From positions 29,331 through 48,702 of the forward strand of contig DAJV01000045.1 of the NCBI GenBank assembly GCA_002496475.1: DNA of 19,372 nucleotides, given 5' to 3'. This DNA is from Vulcanisaeta sp. UBA163 (GTDB lineage: Archaea > Thermoproteota > Thermoprotei > Thermoproteales > Thermocladiaceae). Under the pieces are notes generated by a model that saw only the letters and a list, made by a program, of their open reading frames with translations, was not told where the DNA came from and did no database searches. Positions 7,209 through 14,211 of the stretch are shown piece by piece. The position numbers and the translations under genes were made by a program. Numbering within the stretch: the first letter of the stretch is position 1; the number at the start of each line of letters is the position of its first letter.

Positions 7209-9035
7209 ATGCCCGTCAGAATAGCGGTTGTTGATAAGGACCTGTGCCAACCAAGGAAGTGCAGCCAAGAGTGTATTAGGTTTTGTCCGATCGTGAGGAG
7301 TGGTGGGAGGGCTATTTACATGGATGAACAGTTGGGTCGTCCAGTCATTACTGACCTATGCACTGCCTGCGGGATATGCATTAGGAAGTGCCCCTTCGAG
7401 GCAATAACCATTGTTAACCTACCCAGTGAGTTGGGTGAGGACTGTGTTCATCAATACGGTCCAAGCGGTTTCAAACTCTTCAGACTGCCCATGCCAAAGC
7501 CTGGCAGGGTTCTCGGCATAATTGGACAGAATGCAATGGGAAAGACAACAATAGCCAAGATACTCTCAGGTGAATTAAAACCTAACCTATGCACAAACGC
7601 CCAGTCCTCTGTGGATGATATTATAAGGTTCTTTAGAGGTACGGAGTTGCAACCCTACCTAAATAAACTGTACAGGAATGAGATTAGGGTTGTTCATAAG
7701 CCCCAGTATATCGAGTTAATACCCATGTATGTTAAGGGTACTGTTAAGGACGTACTAATGAGGATAGGCGGTGAGGAGAACGCCATGAAGATCGCGGAGA
7801 AGCTAAACCTCATGCATTTACTCAATAGGGACGTTGGTAAATTAAGTGGTGGTGAGTTACAGAGACTTGCAATTGCGGCGGCACTCCTTAGAGACGTGGA
7901 TACATACATATTTGATGAACCAACAACTCACCTTGATATTGTTGAGAGGATGAGAGTTGCCGAGGCCATTAGGGAGATCACCAGCAGCAACAAGTACGTG
8001 ATAGTCATAGACCATGACTTAGCCGTACTTGATTACCTGGCAGATCAAGTGGTTATCCTCTATGGTAAGCCCGGCGCGTATGGCGTTGCATCCCATATGA
8101 GGGGCGCCAGGGAGGGGGTCAATGAGTACCTTAGTGGTTACTTAACCAGTGAGAACATGCTGATTAGGAGAGAGCCCATTAAGTTCAGGGTCAAGCCAGC
8201 CCCAAGGCCCATCCAGAGAGAGAGGATACTACTTGAGTGGACTGACTTGGTAAAGGAACTTGGTGATTTTAAGCTTGAGGTCAGGGCCGGCGTTATCCAT
8301 AGGGGCGAGGTCATTGGCGTGTTAGGCCCTAATGGCATTGGTAAGACCACGTTCGCGAGACTCCTCGTTAACGAGGTAGAGCCTGACTCAGGGACTGTGA
8401 TTCCACATGGTGAGGTTAGGATTAGTTATAAGCCTCAGTACGTTAGGGACTTGGCCGTTAAGTACAGTGATAAGACCGTGAAGGAGTACCTGGCCATGGT
8501 AGCAGGTAATGACTTTAACACGAGAGTAATCTGGCCTGACCTAGCCAATGGATTATCACTGATACCACTTATGGACAGGGAACTGTCAGGCTTAAGTGGT
8601 GGTGAACTCCAGAGGGTTGTTGTTGCTGGGTCATTACTCAAGGATGTAGAGGTTTACCTACTTGACGAGCCCATGGCCTACCTGGACATTGAGCAGAGGG
8701 TTAGGGTCGCGTCAGTAATAAGGAAGATAATAGAGGAGAGAGATGTAATCGCCCTTGTTATTGATCACGACATAACAATGATTGATTACCTAAGCACATC
8801 AGTCATGGTATTCCTAGGGGAACCGGGTAAACACGGCATTGCAGAACCACCGACCGACCTGAGGACCGGCATGAATGAATTCCTTAAGAACCAAGACGTG
8901 ACATTTAGGAGAGAACCCCAAGTGGGTAGGCCAAGAATAAACAAGAGAGACTCATACCTAGATAGGCTACAGAGGAGTATTGGTGAGTATTACTACTACA
9001 TGAGCACTGAGGAGACTGAGGAAACAAAGGAATAG
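7209..9035 (+). CDS. ABCE1/Rli1 ribosome recycling ATPase
   Basis: Splits post-termination ribosomes and is essential in archaea. Two 4Fe-4S clusters are at the N terminus: C13, C18, C22, C26 and C51, C54, C57, C61. Nucleotide domain 1 has Walker A GQNAMGKT (106-113), signature LSGGELQR (212-219), Walker B with D236-E237 and switch H269. Domain 2 has GPNGIGKT (373-380), LSGGELQRV (462-470), D486-E487 and H520. Length of 608 aa is normal. Oddities: Walker A of domain 1 has A-M where N-G-x-G is usual, and the second D-loop region reads PMAYLD instead of PSAYLD. The C-terminal 30 residues end in a tyrosine run and an acidic tail. A TATA-like TTTTAATTC lies about 34 bp upstream. Confidence 0.96.
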   Translation: MPVRIAVVDKDLCQPRKCSQECIRFCPIVRSGGRAIYMDEQLGRPVITDLCTACGICIRKCPFEAITIVNLPSELGEDCVHQYGPSGFKLFRLPMPKPGRVLGIIGQNAMGKTTIAKILSGELKPNLCTNAQSSVDDIIRFFRGTELQPYLNKLYRNEIRVVHKPQYIELIPMYVKGTVKDVLMRIGGEENAMKIAEKLNLMHLLNRDVGKLSGGELQRLAIAAALLRDVDTYIFDEPTTHLDIVERMRVAEAIREITSSNKYVIVIDHDLAVLDYLADQVVILYGKPGAYGVASHMRGAREGVNEYLSGYLTSENMLIRREPIKFRVKPAPRPIQRERILLEWTDLVKELGDFKLEVRAGVIHRGEVIGVLGPNGIGKTTFARLLVNEVEPDSGTVIPHGEVRISYKPQYVRDLAVKYSDKTVKEYLAMVAGNDFNTRVIWPDLANGLSLIPLMDRELSGLSGGELQRVVVAGSLLKDVEVYLLDEPMAYLDIEQRVRVASVIRKIIEERDVIALVIDHDITMIDYLSTSVMVFLGEPGKHGIAEPPTDLRTGMNEFLKNQDVTFRREPQVGRPRINKRDSYLDRLQRSIGEYYYYMSTEETEETKE

Positions 9036-9071
9036 GAAAAATGAGTAGGTTGGGTTAATAAAGGCGCTGGG

Positions 9072-10202
9072 ATGTTCATTAGTACCGTGGTTTCCATTGG
9101 TGTTGTTGGTTTGGGCCCTATGGGTCGTGCAATTGCCTATTACCTGGTTAGGCATACGAACCATGTTGTTAATGGTTATGACGCTAGTGAGGAGGCAATT
9201 AATGAGGCTAGGAGAATTGGTGTTAATAGCGTCGTTAAGGCTGACGTGAGTAGGGAGGAGGACCTTAGGCGGATTGCCGATGTGAATGACGTGATCGTTA
9301 GTGCAATCCCGCAGTCAATAGCCGATGAAGTCGTCCTCAAGTTTCATGAACTCGATAAACCAATTATTGACCTAATATTCATGTGGAAGTACAATGAGGA
9401 TTTAGCCCGTAAATTAAGTAACGGCCAAATCGTGGTGCCGGCCTGCGGCTGGGCCCCTGGTCTCACGAATCTACTGGCCATGGCCGCAGCCAGTGAGCTT
9501 GAGGTTGTTGAGGAGGTTGGTATACATGTTGGCGGCAACCCAGTCGACCCAAGGCCACCGCTTTACTACGAACTACTCTTCTCCCTTGGGAGTACTGTTG
9601 ATGAGTATGTTAGGCCAGCCACAATCATTAGGGATGGTAGGGTAGTCAGTGTTGAGCCCTTAGCTGAGGTATTCGACTTCAGGACTTGGCTTGTCAGTGG
9701 TGAATTCGCTGAGTTCTACACTGATGGCTTGAGCACACTACTCGTCACATTACCCAAGTACTTCAGTACGTTGAGGAGTGCCTATGAGAGGACGATTAGG
9801 TGGAGGAGGCACTTGGAGGTTATGAGAAACCTAAAGGACCTTGGGTTGCTGGGTGATGTTGAGACTGCAAAGCTTGTGTTATCCAAGTCACTCAAGCCAG
9901 GTACTAATGATTTCTCGATAACTGTTGTTGAGGCCAGGGGTGAGGCTAGTGGTGATAGGGCCATTGTTAGGTTTGAAGGCGTTGACTATGCCCAGGGAGG
10001 CTTCACATCAATGGCTAGGCTAACCGGCTTCACAGCAGCAATAGTGACTGACCTAGTGGCTAGGGGCAAGGTTAAGGGTGAGGGATTAACATCAATTGAG
10101 GAAGCTTATATTGGTAATAGAAATCTACTGAACGATGTGATTAATGGCCTAGGTAGGGAGGGTATTAAGTTCTGGAGGTCGGTAACGTCAATCGTGAAGT
10201 AA
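9072..10202 (+). CDS. Saccharopine dehydrogenase-family NAD(P)-dependent oxidoreductase
   Basis: Rossmann N-terminus VVGLGPMG (G13, G15, G18) followed by a catalytic domain with CGWAPGLTNLLA and IHVGGNPVDPRPPLYYELLFS, typical of the saccharopine dehydrogenase / lysine 6-dehydrogenase-like family. It probably oxidises an amino-acid derivative; the exact substrate is not evident. Archaeal members are variously labelled lysine 6-dehydrogenase or homospermidine-synthase-like. Start choice is open: ATG 9072 is listed, but the TATA-like TTAATAAA at 9055-9062 is 28 bp before an in-frame GTG at 9087, and that start would put the Rossmann strand almost at the N terminus. It lies 36 bp after the ABCE1 gene. 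Confidence 0.85.
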   Translation: MFISTVVSIGVVGLGPMGRAIAYYLVRHTNHVVNGYDASEEAINEARRIGVNSVVKADVSREEDLRRIADVNDVIVSAIPQSIADEVVLKFHELDKPIIDLIFMWKYNEDLARKLSNGQIVVPACGWAPGLTNLLAMAAASELEVVEEVGIHVGGNPVDPRPPLYYELLFSLGSTVDEYVRPATIIRDGRVVSVEPLAEVFDFRTWLVSGEFAEFYTDGLSTLLVTLPKYFSTLRSAYERTIRWRRHLEVMRNLKDLGLLGDVETAKLVLSKSLKPGTNDFSITVVEARGEASGDRAIVRFEGVDYAQGGFTSMARLTGFTAAIVTDLVARGKVKGEGLTSIEEAYIGNRNLLNDVINGLGREGIKFWRSVTSIVK

Positions 10203-10237
10203 CAAAGCTTATTAGGTTGTGGACTACCTTCCCTTAA

Positions 10238-10687
10238 ATGAGGATGGTTAATTGGGTTAAAATAACAATACCCCCAGTTGTAACTGGAATGGGCTATGCG
10301 ATGATTGAAGCTATGATACTGCCGGAGCTTGTGTATGCGTTTCATCATGATCCAGTCAACTCATGGTACCTAGCCCTAGTTCATTACCACCCGTGGTTGG
10401 GTATGTGGCTTTACAGGGTTGGTGTTGCAATAGTACTGGCAATACCGTGGGCTGTGTTTGGGGATTTCTGGCAGTGGTTATTTGCCGCCGATATAGCGGT
10501 ATGGAGTGAAGACGCAGCATTTTGGCTGTTCTCTGGGCGTATACCGCATTCATGGGGTTACATTAGTAGTCTTCATATCTTTACATACCCAACTATACCA
10601 ATACATGGAGGATTACCGCTTTACTACATACCAGCTGCAATAGTGCTCTACATAAGTATCATAAAAATAAGGGAGGGAGGAAAATAA
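10238..10687 (+). CDS. Small membrane protein, unknown function
   Basis: I do not recognise it. The 149 residues contain about three or four membrane segments: around 11-33, 57-80 and 126-143, with a more amphipathic region between 85 and 105. It is rich in Trp, His and Tyr (for example ALVHYHPWLGMWLY and SGRIPHSWGY), which suggests a defined structure rather than chance hydrophobicity. The tail is basic. CTTATTAGG about 26 bp before ATG 10238 could be a weak promoter. It ends 6 bp before the stop codon of the convergent AbrB-like gene. Confidence 0.75.
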   Translation: MRMVNWVKITIPPVVTGMGYAMIEAMILPELVYAFHHDPVNSWYLALVHYHPWLGMWLYRVGVAIVLAIPWAVFGDFWQWLFAADIAVWSEDAAFWLFSGRIPHSWGYISSLHIFTYPTIPIHGGLPLYYIPAAIVLYISIIKIREGGK

Positions 10688-10693
10688 ATTACA

Positions 10694-11017
10694 TCAATTC
10701 CTCGGCATACCATCAACGTGTACGCCGGACTCAATGGGTTCTATATGTATTATTTCAATTTCATCAAGAGGCATTATATTAAAGGCCTCCCTGATCTCCC
10801 TTGGAATGGTGAATTGGCGGGAAAGCGCACGCCTGTTCCTCAGCAATTTAACTCCATTAATTCTGATAACACTGCTACCATGCCTAATGATAACGTTAAC
10901 AAATAGGCTCTTCTCAATACCGAGGGACTTAATAATACTTGATGGTATTAGGACTTGGTTATTTATGTAAACACGAGTCCTGTAAGGAAGACTACCGGCC
11001 TTAATTCCCCTACCCAT
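10694..11017 (-). CDS. Tandem AbrB-like (SpoVT/AbrB) DNA-binding protein
   Basis: A 107-residue protein with two copies of the swapped-hairpin AbrB pattern: TRVYINNQVLIPSSIIKSLG (14-33) and SRQFTIPREIREAFNIMPLD (66-85), each with the strand-IP-helix-LG/M arrangement. Two copies in one chain can form the DNA-binding fold without a separate partner. Crenarchaea carry many such proteins as transcription regulators or as antitoxins. No toxin gene overlaps it here, so a stand-alone regulator is more likely. A good TATA-like box (CTTTATAATG) lies 28 bp upstream. Confidence 0.82.
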   Translation of the reverse strand: MGRGIKAGSLPYRTRVYINNQVLIPSSIIKSLGIEKSLFVNVIIRHGSSVIRINGVKLLRNRRALSRQFTIPREIREAFNIMPLDEIEIIHIEPIESGVHVDGMPRN

Positions 11018-11040
11018 GACAGGAGAATGCCGAAATAATA

Positions 11041-11050
11041 TTCATTATAA
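11041..11050 (-). promoter_or_regulatory. TATA-like box for the AbrB-like gene
   Basis: Minus-strand TTTATAATGA, centred about 28 bp before ATG 11017; a short leader or none is expected. Confidence 0.5.
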
Positions 11051-11275
11051 AGGTATACTATCCAGTTAACATGAGCTATATGTCAAAAAATAGAAAATGC
11101 ACAAAGAGACCACGTGGCCAGGGTAATCACATAACAAAGGCAACAGGCGATAACTAAATAGATAGTCTTATTTGATGTACGTCCACTAACCTCCGTAAAT
11201 TAAATTCAGTAAGCGGGAAAACAGTGAGGAACATCGAAGAAAAATACTTTTAAATCAGTGAGGAACAACCACGCC
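11051..11275. other. Gene-poor spacer before tRNA-Val
   Basis: No convincing gene. It holds a 28-codon plus-strand frame at 11071-11157 (basic product, MSYMSKNRKCTKRPRGQGNH...) and a 12-bp direct repeat CAGTGAGGAACA at 11222-11233 and 11256-11267, the second copy lying between the tRNA TATA box and the tRNA. Confidence 0.4.
11247..11256 (+). promoter_or_regulatory. TATA-like box for tRNA-Val
   Basis: CTTTTAAATC, centred 25 bp before the first base of the tRNA, matching the usual archaeal spacing. Confidence 0.6.
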
Positions 11276-11370
11276 GGGCCCGTAGTCTAGCTTGGTAGGA
11301 TGCCCAGGGGCGCGAGCTCCGTGTAAGCCTCACGCGCGGGAGATCCCGGGTTCAAGTCCCGGCGGGCCCA
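11276..11370 (+). tRNA. tRNA-Val (CAC) with non-canonical intron
   Basis: Acceptor GGGCCCG (11276-11282) pairs with CGGGCCC (11363-11369), discriminator A at 11370, CCA not encoded. D-arm: GTCT pairs with GGAT (two wobbles). T-arm: CCGGG / TTCAAGT / CCCGG. A direct reading of the anticodon arm does not pair. Removing 21 nt at 11306-11326 joins CCC to GC, giving the stem CCCGC, which pairs perfectly with GCGGG (11336-11340) around the loop CTCACGC with anticodon CAC. The mature tRNA is then 74 nt. The intron lies at position 29/30, a site known for introns in Thermoproteales. Confidence 0.92.
11306..11326 (+). other. tRNA intron at position 29/30 (21 nt)
   Basis: Starts AGGGGC and ends GTGTAA. 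GGGG (11307-11310) can pair with CCTC (11328-11331) to form a 4-bp central helix. It is flanked by the 3-nt bulge C-C-A at the 5' splice site and A-A-G at the 3' site. Inside, CGCG can pair with CGTG (11320-11323) to close a small loop. This is a relaxed bulge-helix-bulge, cut by the archaeal tRNA-splicing endonuclease. The outer helix is poor. Confidence 0.8.
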
Positions 11371-11390
11371 CTAATTATTTAATTCAATAG

Positions 11391-11406
11391 GTTTTTGCTT
11401 GTTTTT
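11391..11406 (+). terminator. T-rich terminator region after tRNA-Val
   Basis: Two T5 runs (11392-11396 and 11402-11406) shortly after the tRNA 3' end, as used for archaeal intrinsic termination. Confidence 0.4.
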
Positions 11407-11476
11407 CAATTCTATAAACCCTTTCGTTTTTACATAATGATAAGTCTCAGCTATTAAAAATGTTATTTTTATTTGC

Positions 11477-11489
11477 CATTATCATAATG
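11477..11489. promoter_or_regulatory. 13-nt inverted repeat, operator candidate
   Basis: CATTAT-C-ATAATG lies 11 bp before ATG 11500, between a T/A-rich TATA-like stretch (11463-11474) and the gene. A related sequence CATAATGATAA occurs at 11433-11443. Confidence 0.3.
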
Positions 11490-11499
11490 TGACTATTTG

Positions 11500-11859
11500 A
11501 TGGCGAATATTTACATGGGACGTAATAGTTGTTACGCGATTAATGAGGGCATGTACGTATCACCCGGACTCATGGATCTGGGTAGGGTTGCCGCGCATTT
11601 GTTTCTTCACCTAAGGGATCTTAGGCGTGGATGGACGTATGACCATGACTGTAAAAGGATCGACATGGATAAAGAATTATTTGAGGCCAGGTGCAAGTAT
11701 CTAGTGAGGATTTGTAGGGATCAGGGCTTGGATGATTGTGATGATGCTGGGGATCTAATTAATGAGGTCGTTAGAACTCTTAAACTACCTAAATGGGCTG
11801 AGGAGGTGGCAGTTAGGAATATTGTTAGGGTTAGGTCATTAATTGACTTCTCACCTTAG
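11500..11859 (+). CDS. Hypothetical protein (119 aa)
   Basis: Not recognised. Starts at ATG 11500; a TTG just before it adds one residue. Mostly helical, with scattered cysteines (DHDCKRID, RCKYLVRICRDQGLDDCDD). The last third (LINEVVRTLKLPKWAEEVAVRNIVRVRSLI) loosely resembles the helix pattern of a TFB cyclin repeat, but this is only an impression. An inverted repeat lies before the start. Its last 9 bp overlap the 3' end of the convergent oxidoreductase gene. Coding bias resembles the neighbours. Confidence 0.65.
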   Translation: MANIYMGRNSCYAINEGMYVSPGLMDLGRVAAHLFLHLRDLRRGWTYDHDCKRIDMDKELFEARCKYLVRICRDQGLDDCDDAGDLINEVVRTLKLPKWAEEVAVRNIVRVRSLIDFSP

Positions 11860-12765
11860 TAATTCACCTAGGTTTATGGTGGATTTACTTGAGATCATTC
11901 CCTCTACTATGGCTAGCGTCTTGATTGCGTTTGTAATATCTATGATGGGATTCTCAATACCCCTTATTACATTTAATGCGTGGGTTAATTCCTGCCTTAA
12001 TTGGTCTATGCCCTCTATCATGTGTCTTGTTCCATTGTGAATTAAGGACTTATTTAGTAGATCCACTTCGTAATACTTATTCCTTAGGGTTAGGATCATT
12101 CTCCTAATCCTTGTCTCGTAATCCCAGGACGCGTGTAATATGTATATGGTCTCATCAACGTTAAGTAATGCCCATGCGGTGCTCACAGGGTTTCCCCTGA
12201 GGATCCTGCCGATTATCTTAACTTCATCACTATAAACCATGTTAAGTACTAGGTCTATGTCATGGATGCCTAGGTCGAGGAGCACGTTGCCGTATGACTG
12301 TGGGTTGCCTCTTAAGGGTCCTGCCCTTATTGTTTCCACATGCATGGGCTTCTCATTACCTATTTCATTAATTAACGCCCTGTATGCCGGGTTGAACCTC
12401 TCTATGTGGCCCACGAGCACTCTCCTACCAAGGGCCTGAGATTTACGGTATAGGTCCATTGCCTCACTGAGCCTTTCAGTGATCGGCTTCTCTATTAATA
12501 AGTCCATGTGTTTTATGAGTTCACTGGCTATACCATAGTGAAGCCCTGTTGGTGTTGCTATTATACCAAGGTCCGGTTTATAGGGGAGGGCGTCATGCGC
12601 ATCAGTGAATACCAGGTCTGCGCCTTGTTTCTTGGCGATCTCTAACCTTTGCCTATCAATGTCCACTGCATATACCTCGGTTACTAGGTTCTCCTTCTTC
12701 AATTGCGTCAATACCTTTATGTGATTAAGTCCCATTGAACCGATACCAATAACTAGGACTTTCAC
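11851..12765 (-). CDS. Gfo/Idh/MocA-family oxidoreductase
   Basis: NAD(P)-dependent dehydrogenase of the Gfo/Idh/MocA family, acting on a sugar, inositol or nucleotide-sugar. The Rossmann motif is VIGIGSMGLNH (5-15). The EKPI motif (92-95) carries the catalytic lysine K93, and LDLGIHDIDL (163-172) carries the family histidine H168. Length of 304 aa is slightly short but normal for the compact archaeal form. The start is GTG at 12765. It is supported by ATTTTAATTAAG about 30 bp upstream, so the message is leaderless. The substrate cannot be told from sequence; no sugar operon surrounds it. Confidence 0.88.
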   Translation of the reverse strand: MKVLVIGIGSMGLNHIKVLTQLKKENLVTEVYAVDIDRQRLEIAKKQGADLVFTDAHDALPYKPDLGIIATPTGLHYGIASELIKHMDLLIEKPITERLSEAMDLYRKSQALGRRVLVGHIERFNPAYRALINEIGNEKPMHVETIRAGPLRGNPQSYGNVLLDLGIHDIDLVLNMVYSDEVKIIGRILRGNPVSTAWALLNVDETIYILHASWDYETRIRRMILTLRNKYYEVDLLNKSLIHNGTRHMIEGIDQLRQELTHALNVIRGIENPIIDITNAIKTLAIVEGMISSKSTINLGELLR

Positions 12766-12805
12766 GGTGATTTTAATCAGGGTATCTCTTAATTAAAATT
12801 AATCA

Positions 12806-13261
12806 CTACCTGGGCACTATCTTCTTAACAAGTTCACTCTTGGAGGCTATTAATAATGTTGACACTGACTTTGGTACATAGACCGTGTTGACATTGACTA
12901 TCCTGGCCACCTTACTCTTTATGAGTTCGTTAGTGACGTCATCAGTGAATATCAACTCATCCATGTCCTTAAAAACCACAGGCTTGTCCAGGGATTCCAA
13001 GTCGGCCTTCGTTACTGTTAATGAGGAAACCCCGCTTATCACCGCTACGTCGCCTGCCCTAATCATATTGTCAATAGTCCTCGATATGCTCTCGAGGGTT
13101 GATATATACCTCCTGAGGGCATCGTTGACTATCTCACCTACCGTTGCCCCTGTTTCCCTCGCTAGTCTGCTTACTTTGTCATAAACGTCTATACTTAATC
13201 CTCTAATTGTTACTGTTTTCCTCTCATTACCTTCCTCACTATTGCTAGACATATTAATCAT
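12806..13261 (-). CDS. Ribbon-helix-helix DNA-binding protein with extra C-terminal domain
   Basis: Residues 15-53 (KTVTIRGLSIDVYDKVSRLA then TGATVGEIVNDALRRYI) form an RHH domain: a strand that enters the DNA major groove and two helices. A C-terminal part of about 90 residues (AVISGVSSLTVTKADLESL, VVFKDMDELIF, VYVPKSVSTLLIA) is unfamiliar and could sense a ligand or mediate contacts. Likely a transcription regulator. Starts possible at TTG 13270, ATG 13261 and ATG 13252; the TATA-like box at 13282-13289 fits 13261 or 13252. It is divergent from the 13342 operon with an 80-bp spacer. Confidence 0.75.
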   Translation of the reverse strand: MINMSSNSEEGNERKTVTIRGLSIDVYDKVSRLARETGATVGEIVNDALRRYISTLESISRTIDNMIRAGDVAVISGVSSLTVTKADLESLDKPVVFKDMDELIFTDDVTNELIKSKVARIVNVNTVYVPKSVSTLLIASKSELVKKIVPR

Positions 13262-13281
13262 GTATTTCAAGTATTACCTAG

Positions 13282-13289
13282 TATATAAA
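13282..13289 (-). promoter_or_regulatory. TATA-like box for the RHH gene
   Basis: Minus-strand TTTATATA, 24-33 bp before the ATG candidates at 13261 and 13252. Confidence 0.5.
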
Positions 13290-13308
13290 CCCTTCCCCAG
13301 AGACTAAG

Positions 13309-13318
13309 GCATTAAAAG
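13309..13318 (+). promoter_or_regulatory. TATA-like box for the 13342 operon
   Basis: CATTAAAAGG, centred about 28 bp before ATG 13342. It lies only about 28 bp from the divergent TATA box, so one bound regulator could affect both promoters. Confidence 0.45.
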
Positions 13319-13341
13319 GCAGCGCGAGAGCTTGATTAATA

Positions 13342-13692
13342 ATGCAGTGCAGCGAGGTTAATGTCGTAAGTAGGAATAACGTGAGAGAGTACCTATGCGG
13401 AAATAGATCACTTGCCAGGTTAATAAATCTTGACAATAATGAGAGGGTGCTCAGCATAGACGTGGTTGCCCCATGGAATTCACCAATTGATCAGTCAATT
13501 AAGGCCGGTAACGTGCAATTGATTTATAGGAGAGAAACCATTAACAACCTGGAATGGGAATTTGTGGGTTATGATGATGGCTCACGCAGGGAATTAATAT
13601 CGATTAGAGTCTTCCTTGATGACCACATCGAAGACTCCACCATTAAAGAATTAATTATTAATGCACTAGGGACATACATGAGAGACCCATGA
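13342..13692 (+). CDS. Hypothetical protein, first gene of a two-gene operon
   Basis: A 116-residue soluble acidic protein that I do not recognise. It is predicted mixed alpha/beta (VLSIDVVAPW, VQLIYRRETINNLEWEFVGY). Its stop overlaps the start of the next gene by 4 bp (ATGA), so the two are translationally coupled. It starts after a TATA-like box 28 bp upstream and shares a divergent promoter region with the RHH regulator, which may control it. Confidence 0.7.
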   Translation: MQCSEVNVVSRNNVREYLCGNRSLARLINLDNNERVLSIDVVAPWNSPIDQSIKAGNVQLIYRRETINNLEWEFVGYDDGSRRELISIRVFLDDHIEDSTIKELIINALGTYMRDP

Positions 13693-14183
13693 AGCAGTTC
13701 ACCCTAATATTAATACACGCAAGCAATGATGAAGTTGGGGACTTGGTTAACAGGCACTTGATGGATCTGGGGCTCTCGATACTACCCGGTGTGTTCATTT
13801 CCTGGCAACCAAGGCAGAAAATCGAGGAGAGATTGGTTAGTACTAAGGAGGAGTTGATTGATATGATTGAACGGGGATTCAGGGGTGAATTTGCATATGC
13901 AATCATTGAACTTAATAATGAGCAGTTCAAGGCAATAAGACCGTTAATAGCCAGTAGGTTGGAGGATGAGGATCAGAGGATGATTTCATGGGGTGAAGCA
14001 CTACTCAGGAGAATCAGGTCACCACATAGAGAGAGGGTGAAAAGGGAGTACTCCAGTTTTAACAAGAGGTATAAATGGTTGATCACTATGCATGAGCTCT
14101 TCGATATTAAGCACGAATTATTAAATAGAGTACTGGAGTTAACTATGGAGTTAAGGATTAAGTATGAGAGAAATTTAAAGTAA
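13689..14183 (+). CDS. Hypothetical protein, second gene of a two-gene operon
   Basis: 164 residues. The first half (FTLILIHASNDEVGDLVNRHLMDLG...ILPGVFISW and FAYAIIEL) has the strand-helix-strand rhythm of a ferredoxin-like fold, reminiscent of the Cas2/PaaX/ChrB-N type modules. The second half is a charged helical tail (RERVKREYSSFNKRYKW...). No Cas genes or chromate genes are nearby, so this is only a fold impression. The start is fixed by the ATGA overlap with the previous gene. Confidence 0.7.
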   Translation: MKQFTLILIHASNDEVGDLVNRHLMDLGLSILPGVFISWQPRQKIEERLVSTKEELIDMIERGFRGEFAYAIIELNNEQFKAIRPLIASRLEDEDQRMISWGEALLRRIRSPHRERVKREYSSFNKRYKWLITMHELFDIKHELLNRVLELTMELRIKYERNLK

Positions 14184-14211
14184 ATTTTTAATTTTGAGTA
14201 ATCTCGTTCAA

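Noticed and set aside
10694..11017. AbrB-like antitoxin of a toxin-antitoxin pair
   Set aside because: No small toxin gene (for example PIN or RelE-type) adjoins it; the neighbours are a membrane protein and a tRNA.
11276..11370. Intron at the canonical 37/38 position, or no intron
   Set aside because: Neither reading gives a paired 5-bp anticodon stem with a 7-base loop; only the 29/30 intron does.
13689..14183. Cas2 of a CRISPR system
   Set aside because: Only a loose fold resemblance; there are no repeats, no other cas genes, and the protein has a long extra tail.
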